From Micromonospora sp. C31 (GTDB lineage: Bacteria > Actinomycetota > Actinomycetes > Mycobacteriales > Micromonosporaceae): a DNA stretch of 64,000 nt. Both the position numbers and the translations under genes were made by a program. Positions within the stretch are counted from its first letter, which is position 1, and every line of letters starts with the position of its first letter. Where the stretch lies: the NCBI RefSeq assembly GCF_018070575.1, contig NZ_JAGPXN010000018.1, positions 1 through 64,000 of the forward strand, in the 5' to 3' direction. This document shows positions 1 through 8,302 of this stretch, piece by piece. Under the pieces are notes generated by a model. The model saw only the letters and a list, made by a program, of their open reading frames with translations. It searched no databases and was not told where the DNA came from.

Positions 1-2415
1 GGCCTCGAACTCGTAGATGCGGGCGGCGTTGTCGGTGGTGCTGGTGGGCGTGGTGATGGTGAGTCGGATGTGTCTGGCCTGGGTGGGGGAGACGTCGTGG
101 GTGGTGGTGCTGGCGGTGTTGGCGGTGACGGTCGCCGCCGTGGTCCAGGTGCTGCCGTCGGTGCTGGTCTGGATGGTGAAGTCGCGGGTGTTCCAGGCGG
201 TGTTCTCGCCGCCCGCGCCCGCGTGTCTGACGACGAACCGGCTCACGCTGCGGGTGGTGCCGAGGTCGACCCGCAGCCACTTGTTGCTGCCCGACGAGCA
301 CCACTTGTCGAGGTTGCCGCTGGTGGTCGTTCCGTTGACGGCCTTGGCCGGCCGCTCGGTGGCCGAACAGGAGCTGTCGGCGGTCGCCGCCCGGCCGAGC
401 GCGAGGTTGACGGGCGGATCCTGCCCCGGGACGGCGTTGAGCGTGTACCACGCCTCGGTGCTCCACAGCGACTGGCCGTTGCTGGCCGTGAACGGCCGGG
501 GCGATCGGACGTGCACCACCCGACCGGCCTTGAGGCCGTCGATCGCGAGCGTGACCGTCTTTCCGTCCTGCGACAGGGTGGCCGACGAGACCGGCAGGGT
601 CTCCTCGTCGACCTTCGGCCCGCCGTACGCGGCCGTCGCCACGTACCGCCACTGCTTCACCCGGTACCTGGCGGCCAGTGCCGCGGCGGTCGCCGCCGAC
701 AGCGGCTGGGTGTATTCGATCTCGAAGCCGTCGGGTAGCGCCCGCATCGCCCGCATGTCGAAGTGGTTGCCGCCGTTCGGGGCGATCTTCTGCAGGCCGT
801 AGCTGAGCTTGCCCTCCTGCCCCCAGTTGCCGCCGCCGTGCAGGCCGCCGGTGTAGATGGCACCGTCGGGGCCGACGCTCACCTCGGACACCCCCGCCTC
901 CAGGCCCTGGGTCATCCTGAACAGCGCCCCCTGGTACTCGCCGTCGACCTTCTCCAGGTAGGCGCGCTGGAGTCCGCCGTAGGTCACGTCGCCGATGAGC
1001 ATCTGCCCGGCGAAGGGGCCCTGGGTCAGCATGACCGGGGTGCTCGGCGAGTTGCCGATCTCGTTCTGCGGCATCCACAGGACCGGCCGGACCACCGGGT
1101 TGTCGTCGAACGGCCCGGGCGGGTTCATGTAGTGGTTGAAGAAACGGCCCTGCTTGACGTGCACCAGCTTCGACGACGGCAGCCAGCCGCCCTGGTTGTC
1201 GGTGACGAAGATGTCGCCCTCGGGGCCCCAGCCGATGCCGTGCGGGGTGCGCAGACCGCCGGCCACGTAGTCGACCGCGCCGGTGCTGCGGTTCACCCTG
1301 ATGGTCGTGCCCCGGTTCGGGGCCGGTTGCGGGTCGGTCGTGGCCCCGCCGTAGTTGATGGACACCGAGAGGTTCAGGTAGAAGTACCCGTCGCGGTACA
1401 GCAGGCCGAACCCGAACTCGTGGAAGTTGTTGCCGAACGGCCAGGTGGCCACGGTGCGGTACTGGTCGGTGACCCCGTCGCCGTTGGTGTCGTTGAGTTC
1501 GGTGAGCTTGGCCTTCTCCGCGACGTAGATCTTCCCGTCGACGATCTTGAGTCCCATCGGCTCCTGCAGGCCGGTCGCCACCCGCTGCCGGGTCACCTGG
1601 GCGGCGCTGGTGCTGCCGGTGACGTTGCCCAGGATCCACACCTCGCCCACGCTGGTCAGCGAGCCACCCCAGGTCGACACTGCCAGCCGGCCGTCGGGGA
1701 ACCAGTCGAACCCGGTGACCTGCGGCTGGAAGCCGCTCGGGCGCAGGTCGGTCAGGGTGTAGTTCGGATGCACCGAGGTGAGCGGAAGCCCGTCGCCGGG
1801 GGAGTCGCCACTGGCCTCGCACTCCTTGCGACCGGGTGCGGCCACCCGGACGACGCCGGCGTCGGTGCTCAGCGCCGAGTTCGGGACGTTCACGAACGTG
1901 CCGGAGCCGGGGGTGCGCCACTGCAACGTGAGCTGCTGGCCGCCCGTACGCTCGAAGTGCTCGATACGCAGGGAGTGCTGTCCGACGGTCAGGCCGACCG
2001 CGCCGTCCTTCGGCGCCGGGCCGTGTGCGCCGTCGTGGTCGACGACCAGTCTGTCGTCGATCAGCAGGCGCGACCCGTCGTCGCTGACGAGCCGGAAGGT
2101 GTAGCTGCCGGCCTGGGTGATGGTGACGTTGCCGAGGACGTGGACCAGGAAGCGGTCCTCGATGCCGAAGTCCGCCGCGCTCGTCCAGTCGATCGTCGGC
2201 ATGAGTTTGTCGACGTTCGGGGTCTGGCCGGCCTTGATGGTGCAGAGCTCGTCGAGCGGCACCTGGAGGTCGAAGACGCGCAGGGTGACGCCGGGTTCCT
2301 GCGGGGGCGGAGCAGCAGCCGCGCTCGGCGGGGACAGCCACGGGCCGGCGACCGCCATGACGGCGGTGAGGGCGCTCGCGATGGGCACACGTGCTCGTCG
2401 GGACGGTCCGAGCAT
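1..2415 (-). CDS. Secreted PA14 / sugar-dehydrogenase-like propeller / discoidin protein (3' end missing)
   Basis: The gene reads leftwards and leaves the window; 805 codons are visible. ATG at 2415 has GGAGGAG four bases upstream. The N-terminus is a signal peptide (about residues 1-35, ending in an Ala-rich run). A PA14-like carbohydrate-binding region follows (about 40-190, with the DDGSRLLIDD motif). Next is a long six-bladed propeller of the glucose/sorbosone dehydrogenase type (about 215-560, with PHGIGWGPEGDIFVTDN and FHEFGFG). A C-terminal F5/8 type C (discoidin) domain (about 670-805) begins NLALGRAATADSS. Such architectures are extracellular and act on or bind polysaccharide; PQQ-dependent oxidation is family knowledge, not seen here. 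The true C-terminus may carry more domains. The 5' flank (2416-3120) is long, as expected for an independently regulated exported enzyme. Confidence 0.85.
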   Translation of the reverse strand, partial: MLGPSRRARVPIASALTAVMAVAGPWLSPPSAAAAPPPQEPGVTLRVFDLQVPLDELCTIKAGQTPNVDKLMPTIDWTSAADFGIEDRFLVHVLGNVTITQAGSYTFRLVSDDGSRLLIDDRLVVDHDGAHGPAPKDGAVGLTVGQHSLRIEHFERTGGQQLTLQWRTPGSGTFVNVPNSALSTDAGVVRVAAPGRKECEASGDSPGDGLPLTSVHPNYTLTDLRPSGFQPQVTGFDWFPDGRLAVSTWGGSLTSVGEVWILGNVTGSTSAAQVTRQRVATGLQEPMGLKIVDGKIYVAEKAKLTELNDTNGDGVTDQYRTVATWPFGNNFHEFGFGLLYRDGYFYLNLSVSINYGGATTDPQPAPNRGTTIRVNRSTGAVDYVAGGLRTPHGIGWGPEGDIFVTDNQGGWLPSSKLVHVKQGRFFNHYMNPPGPFDDNPVVRPVLWMPQNEIGNSPSTPVMLTQGPFAGQMLIGDVTYGGLQRAYLEKVDGEYQGALFRMTQGLEAGVSEVSVGPDGAIYTGGLHGGGNWGQEGKLSYGLQKIAPNGGNHFDMRAMRALPDGFEIEYTQPLSAATAAALAARYRVKQWRYVATAAYGGPKVDEETLPVSSATLSQDGKTVTLAIDGLKAGRVVHVRSPRPFTASNGQSLWSTEAWYTLNAVPGQDPPVNLALGRAATADSSCSATERPAKAVNGTTTSGNLDKWCSSGSNKWLRVDLGTTRSVSRFVVRHAGAGGENTAWNTRDFTIQTSTDGSTWTTAATVTANTASTTTHDVSPTQARHIRLTITTPTSTTDNAARIYEFEA

Positions 2416-3120
2416 TCTCTCCTCCAGGGGAGCGGGACAACGACGTACGTCGTCGGCGCGGCGCTCGGGCTCAGCGGCGGGGCCCGGACATCGAACGGAC
2501 ATCGTTGTCATGTCCTGATGAGTGGCCTGGCACGCCGCTGCCTGGTCAGGCAAACATTATGATTCTTAAATCTAAATGTCTAGATGTTTGCGCGAGATCG
2601 TTCCAACTTTCGTCCGGACGGTCAAAAGTCGGCACGCCCGCAACGTTCAGCCGGGTGCCCGGCCACGGCTCGGGGTCGGCGGGGGCCGGTGTCAGCCGAA
2701 CCCGCTCGACTGGTCGAATGCCGCCGGCGGGGTGCGGACCCGCCCCGACCGCCGCACCGTCAGCGACGGGGGCGTGGGAGGGGTAGGCTGTGGGAGCGGG
2801 TACCCGACGGCCGATGACGCGCCCCGACCGCCCGCCCTCTTCCCGGCCTGTGGCTGCCAGCGAATCCGACCTGCGCCGCCCTGTGACATCTTGGAGTACG
2901 TCTTGGCAGATATGACGCCGCCCGCCCTGAATCCCTTCGGATCAGAGGGAGACAGGCACACCGATCGCGAACGCGCTCGGACGGTGGACGTCAGCGCGGA
3001 CGCGATGACCCGGATGCGCACCCCGTTCGACTCCGGCGACACCGACCGCGGCACCGCTGACGAGACCGACCGGCACTAGCCGCGGTTCACCGCTGGGGCC
3101 GGACTGTGCAGACTGGGGCG
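2416..3120. other. Divergent intergenic region, no convincing gene
   Basis: About 700 bases separate two divergent genes. The part next to the left gene is locally AT-rich (2551-2590) and holds an inverted repeat, CAAACAT (2551-2557) and ATGTTTG (2584-2590), enclosing a TCTAAATGTCTAGA-like core; this is a plausible operator or promoter for the gene ending at position 1. Several short frames are open (for example 2911-3079 on the plus strand), but they lack a ribosome binding site and have biased composition, so I do not call them. Confidence 0.5.
3109..3114 (+). promoter_or_regulatory. -10 box of a leaderless promoter
   Basis: CAGACT ends 6 nt before the ATG at 3121, so transcription would begin at or next to the start codon. 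A TTCACC -35-like element lies at 3086-3091 with a 17-nt spacer. The identical hexamer with identical spacing occurs before the gene at 5511. Confidence 0.5.
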
Positions 3121-4782
3121 ATGTCCGTCGCCGACCCGCCCGCCCACCGCCGTCGTACCCGGGCGATCGTCGCGCTGGTCGCCGCGCTCGCCGTCGCGGT
3201 CGCGCTCGGCGCCTGGGCGCTGCGCGACCGGACCGGCGGCGAGGACGCCCCGCCGCAGCAGGACGCCGGGACCGCCTCCGGTGCGGCGTCCGGTGCCGCC
3301 CCGACGGACGGCACCCCCGCCTGCGCCGGTCGACCGGCCCGGGCGCCCCGCGAGCTGCGGGGCATGTGGATCACGACGGTGAACAACATCGACTGGCCGA
3401 GCCGGCGGGGACTGCCGGCCGAGACGGTGCGGGCCGAGTTCCGGGGCTGGCTGGACCTGGCCGTCCGGCGCAACCACAACGCGGTCTTCGTGCACGTGCG
3501 CCCGAGCGGGGACGCGCTCTGGCCGTCGGCGTACGCGCCGTGGTCGGAGTGGCTGACCGGGCGACGCGACGGCCGCGACCCGGGCTGGGACCCGATGGAG
3601 TTCATGGTCGCCGAGGCGCACGCCCGCAACCTGGAGTTCCACGCCTGGTTCAACCCGTACCGGGGCGGGCAGCCGGCCACGGTGGGCGGGCCGGGCCCGC
3701 GGCTGGACCGGCTCGCGCCGACGCACCCGCTGCGACGGCACCGCGACTGGGTGGTCACCTATCCCAGCGCCGACCGGCCCGGCAGCCGCCTCTACTTCGA
3801 CCCCGGCATCCCCGAGGCACGCACGTTCGTCGAGGACTCGATGCTGGAGGCGGTCCAGCGCTACGACGTCGACGGCGTGCACTTCGACGACTTCTTCTAC
3901 CCGTACCCGGAGGCCGGGCAGGACTTCCCGGACGACGCGACGTTCGCCCGCCACGGCCGGGGGTTCGCGGACAAGCACGCCTGGCGCCGGGACAACGTCA
4001 ACACCCTGGTCCGCGAGATGAGCGAGCGGATCAAGGCGATCAAGCCGTGGGTCAAGTTCGGCATCAGCCCGTTCGGCATCTGGCGCAACGAGCGCAGCGA
4101 CCCGGCCGGCTCGGCGACCGCCGGGTTGCAGAGCTACGACGACATCCACGCCGACACCCGGCTCTGGGTACGGCGGCAGTGGCTGGACTACGTCGTGCCG
4201 CAGCTCTACTGGCACATCGGGTTCGGCAAGGCCGACTACGCCAAGCTGCTGCCGTGGTGGGCGGCCACGGTGCGGGGCACGAGGGTGCAGCTCTACGTCG
4301 GCCAGGCCGACTACCGGGTTGGCGAGCGTGGCGCCTGGCGCGACCCGACCGAGCTGACCCGCCAACTCGCCCTCAACCGCCGGTACGGCGTCGACGGCAG
4401 CGTGCACTTCAGCGCCAGGCAGGTACGCGCCGACCGGCTCGGGGCCGTCAGCCGCTACAGCGCGGCCCACCACGCCGGCCCGGCGCTGCTGCCCGCGATG
4501 GCGCACCTTCCCTCGGCGCCGCCGGCCGCCCCCACGGTCACCGGCGCGCGGCGCGGAAACGCCGGCGGGGTGACGCTGACCTGGCGCGGGGACGGTGCCA
4601 CGAGCTTCGCCGTCTACCGCGTCGACGGCGACGCGGCCCGGCTCGTCGGCACGGCCCGCAGCCCCGGCTGGGTGGACCGCACCGCCCCGGCGGACCGCCC
4701 GCTGTCCTACTGCGTGTCCGGCCTGGACCGCAGCGGCAACGAGGGCCCGCTCAGCGCGCCGATGTCCGTCGGCACGCGATAG
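3121..4782 (+). CDS. Membrane-anchored GHL10/DUF187-type glycoside-hydrolase-like protein with C-terminal Fn3
   Basis: The protein has 553 residues. A single N-terminal membrane segment (about residues 10-32) follows a short Arg-rich cytoplasmic end, so the rest is outside the cell. After a Pro/Gly/Ala linker, a GHL10-type (beta/alpha)8 domain begins at RELRGMWITTVNN (about 78) and runs to about 400, with the family's YDVDGVHFDDFFYPYPE and YLNL/VPQLYWHIGFG-type motifs. A fibronectin type III module (about 465-550) ends the protein. Family members are associated with cell-wall or exopolysaccharide turnover; the substrate is not deducible. A GTG at 3106 is an alternative start, but the -10 box at 3109-3114 overlaps that region and favours ATG 3121. 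Confidence 0.88.
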   Translation: MSVADPPAHRRRTRAIVALVAALAVAVALGAWALRDRTGGEDAPPQQDAGTASGAASGAAPTDGTPACAGRPARAPRELRGMWITTVNNIDWPSRRGLPAETVRAEFRGWLDLAVRRNHNAVFVHVRPSGDALWPSAYAPWSEWLTGRRDGRDPGWDPMEFMVAEAHARNLEFHAWFNPYRGGQPATVGGPGPRLDRLAPTHPLRRHRDWVVTYPSADRPGSRLYFDPGIPEARTFVEDSMLEAVQRYDVDGVHFDDFFYPYPEAGQDFPDDATFARHGRGFADKHAWRRDNVNTLVREMSERIKAIKPWVKFGISPFGIWRNERSDPAGSATAGLQSYDDIHADTRLWVRRQWLDYVVPQLYWHIGFGKADYAKLLPWWAATVRGTRVQLYVGQADYRVGERGAWRDPTELTRQLALNRRYGVDGSVHFSARQVRADRLGAVSRYSAAHHAGPALLPAMAHLPSAPPAAPTVTGARRGNAGGVTLTWRGDGATSFAVYRVDGDAARLVGTARSPGWVDRTAPADRPLSYCVSGLDRSGNEGPLSAPMSVGTR

Positions 4783-4786
4783 CGGC

Positions 4787-4832
4787 AGCCCGCGTACCGC
4801 CCCCGTGGCGGGGCCGGCCGGTTGCGCGGGCT
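4787..4832 (+). terminator. Nested hairpin after the GHL10 gene
   Basis: AGCCCGCG (4787-4794) pairs with CGCGGGCT (4825-4832), and inside it CCCCG pairs with CGGGG around 4801-4813. It starts five bases after the stop codon. No T-run follows, as is common in actinomycetes. Its last base abuts the -10 box of the next gene. Confidence 0.5.
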
Positions 4833-4837
4833 ACCCT
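4832..4837 (+). promoter_or_regulatory. -10 box of a leaderless promoter
   Basis: TACCCT fits the actinobacterial TANNNT consensus and ends 6 nt before the GTG at 4844. There is no ribosome binding site before that GTG, which supports a leaderless start. Confidence 0.5.
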
Positions 4838-4843
4838 GCGGCG

Positions 4844-5383
4844 GTGGTGGTCGGTGCGGACGGGGAGCGGCTGGCGGCGTCGCTGGCCGACCGGCTCGAC
4901 ACGGTCACCTTCACCGACCTGACCACGGACGAGGTCACCGCCCGCCTGATCGACACGGTGGTCGACTGGGCGACGGCGCAGGGGTGGCGGGTCTACCGGC
5001 GGGCGTCGAGCGTGCTGCCGTTGCCGCCGCCGATGTCCGCGCAGCAGTCGGTGCTCGACGTGGCCTGTGCCCGCCCGGACGGGCCGCCGGTCGTCGTCGA
5101 GATCGACCACGGCACGCGCCGCCGCACCTGGGAGAAGCTGCTCGCCGAAGCCGATGCGGGCCGGGTGCCGCTGTGGGTGCGCTGGGGCGCCGGACGATTC
5201 ACCGGGCCGCCCGCGCCGATCCTGATGGTGACCTGCGAGGTGAGCAGCCGTACGGACCCGACCGGCCGGGGTCGGGTGCACAGCCGATCACCGCGAGCTG
5301 ACATGGCGCCGCCCACCCATTCGGCCGTGCGGGTCGAGACGGTGGCCGCCGTCGAGTTGCCGCTGCCGCCGCCCGGGGCCTGA
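4844..5383 (+). CDS. Small hypothetical protein, possibly nuclease-like fold
   Basis: The protein has 179 residues. I chose GTG 4844 because a TANNNT box lies 6 nt upstream and no Shine-Dalgarno sequence is present; the frame stays open further upstream but only through the preceding gene. The N-terminal half reads as alpha-helical. Residues about 65-100 contain SVLDVACARPDG followed by VVVEIDHG and a basic RRRTWEKLL helix. This D...ExD...K spacing resembles PD-(D/E)XK nuclease-like proteins, but that is a pattern impression only. The C-terminus is low-complexity. No function is assigned. Confidence 0.6.
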   Translation: MVVGADGERLAASLADRLDTVTFTDLTTDEVTARLIDTVVDWATAQGWRVYRRASSVLPLPPPMSAQQSVLDVACARPDGPPVVVEIDHGTRRRTWEKLLAEADAGRVPLWVRWGAGRFTGPPAPILMVTCEVSSRTDPTGRGRVHSRSPRADMAPPTHSAVRVETVAAVELPLPPPGA

Positions 5384-5498
5384 GCCGGGGCCTGTGCCGC
5401 GGGTCGGCCGCAGCGTCGCGGCTGCGCACCCGGCGGCGCCAGGTGGCGCTAGACGGCGCGACGCGCGATCGGGGCACCGCGTAGTCATCGCACCGTGC

Positions 5499-5504
5499 CA
5501 GACT
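5499..5504 (+). promoter_or_regulatory. -10 box of a leaderless promoter
   Basis: CAGACT ends 6 nt before ATG 5511, the same hexamer and spacing as at 3109-3114. No ribosome binding site is present. Confidence 0.5.
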
Positions 5505-5510
5505 GTGATC

Positions 5511-6260
5511 ATGAGCGAGACGCCGAGCTTCCTTCGCCCGTTCGTGCTGACGCCGCCCGCCCGCCGGCACGAGCGGGTGGCGAACCTCGACTGGTACGTA
5601 CCGGACGCTATCGGTCCGCACCCCGCCGTGGTCCTCGTCCACGGGGGGCCGTTACCGGACGGCCTCCCGACGCCCCGTGACTGGCCGGTCTACCGCGGCT
5701 ACGGCTGCCTGCTCGCCGACCTCGGCCTCCTGGCCGTCACCGTCGAGCATCGGATGCGCGTCGTCGCCGGTCCGCAGGGCCCCGTCACCGACTGCGCGAC
5801 GGCCGCCTGCGACGTCGCCTCGGCGGTGGACCGGGTTCGCGCCGACGCGCGCGTCGACGGCGACCGGATCGCCCTCTGGTTCTTCTCCGGCGGGGGACTG
5901 CTGAGCACGGACTGGCTGCGGGAGCGCCCTTCCTGGCTGCGGGCGGTGGCGCTGACGTATCCGCTTCTCGCGCCGATGCCGGGTTGGGGCGTCGACCCGC
6001 GCTTCGACCCGGGCGTGGCGATCCGGGAGCCGGGTGGGCCCGTACCGCCGCTGCTGCTCACCCGCGTCGGCCGGGAGCGGCAGGAGATGGCCGAGACGGT
6101 CGCGGTGTTCCTTGACGCGGCGGGCGACGTCGGCGTACGGGTGGAGGTGATTGACGTACCGGGCGGGCAGCACGCTTTCGACATGCTCGACCACACCGAC
6201 GAGTCCCGGCGGGCGGTCGACCAGGCGGCCGACTGGGTCTCGCAGCGACTGACCGGTTGA
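5511..6260 (+). CDS. Alpha/beta hydrolase, dienelactone-hydrolase-like
   Basis: The protein has 249 residues with an alpha/beta hydrolase fold. Strand b3 and the oxyanion region read HPAVVLVHGGP (about residue 42). The nucleophile elbow is IALWFFSGGG (Ser about 127), a variant of GxSxG lacking the first glycine. A late PGGQHAFDML supplies the catalytic His (about 223). No signal peptide is present, so it is cytoplasmic. The substrate is unknown. The start is set by the leaderless -10 box 6 nt upstream. It converges on the hydroxylase gene at 6403. Confidence 0.8.
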   Translation: MSETPSFLRPFVLTPPARRHERVANLDWYVPDAIGPHPAVVLVHGGPLPDGLPTPRDWPVYRGYGCLLADLGLLAVTVEHRMRVVAGPQGPVTDCATAACDVASAVDRVRADARVDGDRIALWFFSGGGLLSTDWLRERPSWLRAVALTYPLLAPMPGWGVDPRFDPGVAIREPGGPVPPLLLTRVGRERQEMAETVAVFLDAAGDVGVRVEVIDVPGGQHAFDMLDHTDESRRAVDQAADWVSQRLTG

Positions 6261-6402
6261 GCTGGTCCTCCCTCCCGCCCGCACCGGCGACCCTCAGAGG
6301 TGCGGCGGCGTCCTTCGACCGGATCCCGCCCGTCGCGGGCGTGCTCCAGATGCGGGCGAAGGTCAGTCTGGTTCGGCTACGACGCCATGGTGATGCCCGG
6401 GG

Positions 6403-7503
6403 TCAGCATCGAACCCCTGAAGGCGGCGGCACCCGGGCATCGGTAGCGAAAGGTGCGGGCACCGATTCGCCGGTCATGTCGCCGAGCGCCACCACGATCT
6501 TGCGCGGCCCGGTGAAGGGACTGCGCGAGTGGGCGACCAGCATGTTGTCGATGACCAGGATGTCGCCCTCCTGCCAGGTGAACGCGACCGACTCGCGGTC
6601 CATCAGGTCCCGGACCTCGGCCACCACGGCGTCGTCGATGACCGTGCCGTCGCCCCAGAAGACGTTGCGCGGCATACCCTGCTCCTCCTCGCAGATCTCC
6701 AGCAGCGCGGAACGGATCTCCGGGTCCAGCGCCGACGGGTGGTGCAGCGCCAGCTGGTTGAAGAAGACGGCCTCTCCGGTCACCGGATGGCGCAGAACCG
6801 CGTCGGCCTGACGCGAGGTCCGCAAGCCGCCCTCCGCCGTCCACTCGAAGCTCGTTCCCTCCGCGGCGCACCGACGCTCAACCTCAGCGGGATCCTCGGT
6901 ACCGAAGAAGCGCGACCAGCTGACGTCGACGCCCTCGATGAAGTTGCGGACATAACGGAGCTTCTTGGTAGCGAAGAGCTCGACCAGCTCCGGACGCATA
7001 CGGGCCAGCACCGTACGGCAGTCGACGATCGGCGTCTGGCCGCCGGAGCGCGGGGCCACGATGCACGAGAAGAACTGTCGCATCGGCCACTGCGGCAGAT
7101 GGGAACTCTCGTTGTGGAACAGGATCGACAGGTCTTCCGGATACGGCGTCGACTTGTAGACGCGGTTTGACTCGCCCTCTCGCGGGAGGTCCCCGTACTC
7201 GCGGTAGAGGGTGGCACAAAGGGCCGAGGCGGCCTCTTCGAACTTCTCCACCGACCCGCCGTGGAAGCCTCGCAGCAGGACCGCGCCGTGCCGCAGCAGC
7301 CGGGCTTCGACGGCCTCCCGGTGCGCGCGCAGCCAGCCGGGCAGGTCGACGCCGGGACCGGCCGGCGTGACGAGGACGGGCGTCGATGGTGCCTCGGGCA
7401 GGAAACCGAACGTCACCGGGTCTTCCCCGGAGCTCTGCACCGGCCGCCGGTCCACCCCCTCAAGGGAGCGCGGTTTCGACGGCTTGGAAGTCGTTTCGTT
7501 CAT
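6403..7503 (-). CDS. TauD/SyrP-type Fe(II)/2-oxoglutarate-dependent hydroxylase
   Basis: The protein has 366 residues and is a non-heme iron, 2-oxoglutarate-dependent oxygenase of the clavaminate synthase/SyrP branch. The iron ligands are visible as HNE in LSILFHNESSHLPQW (HxE rather than HxD, typical of this branch), with the distal His in DNMLVAHSRSPF and the 2-oxoglutarate-binding Arg in FTGPRKI. SyrP relatives hydroxylate the beta carbon of amino acids, often carrier-bound aspartate, in NRPS pathways including siderophores. No NRPS gene adjoins it. Upstream on the same strand is a 27-codon frame resembling the end of a thioesterase domain. It lies about 18 kb from the main cluster, so whether it serves that cluster is open. 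Confidence 0.87.
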   Translation of the reverse strand: MNETTSKPSKPRSLEGVDRRPVQSSGEDPVTFGFLPEAPSTPVLVTPAGPGVDLPGWLRAHREAVEARLLRHGAVLLRGFHGGSVEKFEEAASALCATLYREYGDLPREGESNRVYKSTPYPEDLSILFHNESSHLPQWPMRQFFSCIVAPRSGGQTPIVDCRTVLARMRPELVELFATKKLRYVRNFIEGVDVSWSRFFGTEDPAEVERRCAAEGTSFEWTAEGGLRTSRQADAVLRHPVTGEAVFFNQLALHHPSALDPEIRSALLEICEEEQGMPRNVFWGDGTVIDDAVVAEVRDLMDRESVAFTWQEGDILVIDNMLVAHSRSPFTGPRKIVVALGDMTGESVPAPFATDARVPPPSGVRC

Positions 7504-7549
7504 CTTCTACGTCCTCATTCACTCTGCGTGGCCCCGGGCGTCGTCTCTG

Positions 7550-7633
7550 TCATGCCTGGAGCTCCCGTCCGATCAGCTCGGCGAGTTGGGCGACCGCTGG
7601 CTGCAAGATGATGCCGTGGTGGGTCGCCGTCAC
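7550..7633 (-). pseudogene. 27-codon frame resembling a thioesterase C-terminus, upstream of the hydroxylase
   Basis: A GTG at 7633 opens a 27-residue frame ending 46 bases before the hydroxylase ATG. Its sequence (THHGIIL then PAVAQLAELIGREL) resembles the last helix of NRPS thioesterases, where the catalytic His is followed by an [IL]Lxxx(V) helix. A TAGGCT -10-like box lies 8 nt upstream (7642-7647, minus strand), so it could instead be a leader peptide in the hydroxylase transcript. I cannot tell a remnant from a leader ORF. Confidence 0.3.
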
Positions 7634-7775
7634 CGAAGCGAAGCCTAGCCTCGGCCCTTCGTCAAGGGCTGTCCAAGGAATGCACGGAGGAACCCGGCCC
7701 GGCGTCGGGGCGGGCCGTCAGCATGCCAGCGAAGCTGACCCGCGAACCCCGGACCAGCCCTATCGAGCAACGGCT

Positions 7776-8228
7776 ATGAACGGGGCCGCCCAGGTGAAAG
7801 ACCGAGGTAGTGGTGCCGCCGGCGCTGGGCGGCCGGCCGCCGCACGGGCGTACGCGGACCCCGAGGCGGTCGACGAGTTGCGGTCGGGGCTGCGGCTGAC
7901 GCCGGCGCACCCTGACTGTCGCGCCGACCGGCTCACCGACCGGTGCCCGGGCCTGTCCGGGCGCGAGGCGACCGCGTCGCGGGCGGCGCTGGCGGCGCAC
8001 CCGGTGCTGCGCCGGCTGGGCCTGCCCCGGCTCCTCGCGGCGGCGTCCGGCAACCCGCTGGCCCTCGGTGGCGTCGTGCTCGTCCTGGTCGGGCCGCCCG
8101 CGATGGACGACGCGACCCAGGTGGAGTCCGGCCGGTGTGATCGTCGATCCGACGTCGGGGAGGCCGTGCCGATCGGCCGCCACCACGTCACGACCGGTCC
8201 GGATCTCGGCCTGGGTGTGCCCGACTGA
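7776..8228 (+). pseudogene. Probable remnant of a STAND/AfsR-like ATPase
   Basis: The plus-strand frame from ATG 7776 contains CPGLSGREA, then PVLRRLGLPRLLAAASGNPLAL, a pattern like the helical region of STAND/AfsR-type regulators and TPR ATPases (LPRLL..AxGxPLAL). There is no ATP-binding part, no ribosome binding site, and the end degenerates to low-quality sequence before the iron box. I treat it as a decayed fragment. It may also be noncoding. Confidence 0.3.
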
Positions 8229-8259
8229 CGGGTCGTCGAACCCCCGTTCGCCGCGACCA

Positions 8260-8276
8260 TTAGGTGAGGCTAACCT
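8260..8276 (+). promoter_or_regulatory. IdeR/DmdR1-type iron box
   Basis: TTAGGTGAGGCTAACCT matches the IdeR/DmdR consensus (TTAGGTTAGGCTAACCTAA) at 16 of 19 positions over the extended site and keeps both half-sites. It lies 27 nt before the GTG of the exporter operon, where Fe(II)-bound repressor would block transcription. Confidence 0.8.
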
Positions 8277-8302
8277 GGCCTCGATCTCCGGGAGGGGCGT
8301 TC

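Noticed and set aside
763-2562. Plus-strand open frame of about 600 codons
   Set aside because: It is antisense to the PA14/propeller/discoidin gene, with biased, motif-free composition; an effect of high GC.
2576-3079. Plus-strand frame of 167 codons in the left intergenic region
   Set aside because: No ribosome binding site, no recognisable motif, and it overlaps the likely promoter region.
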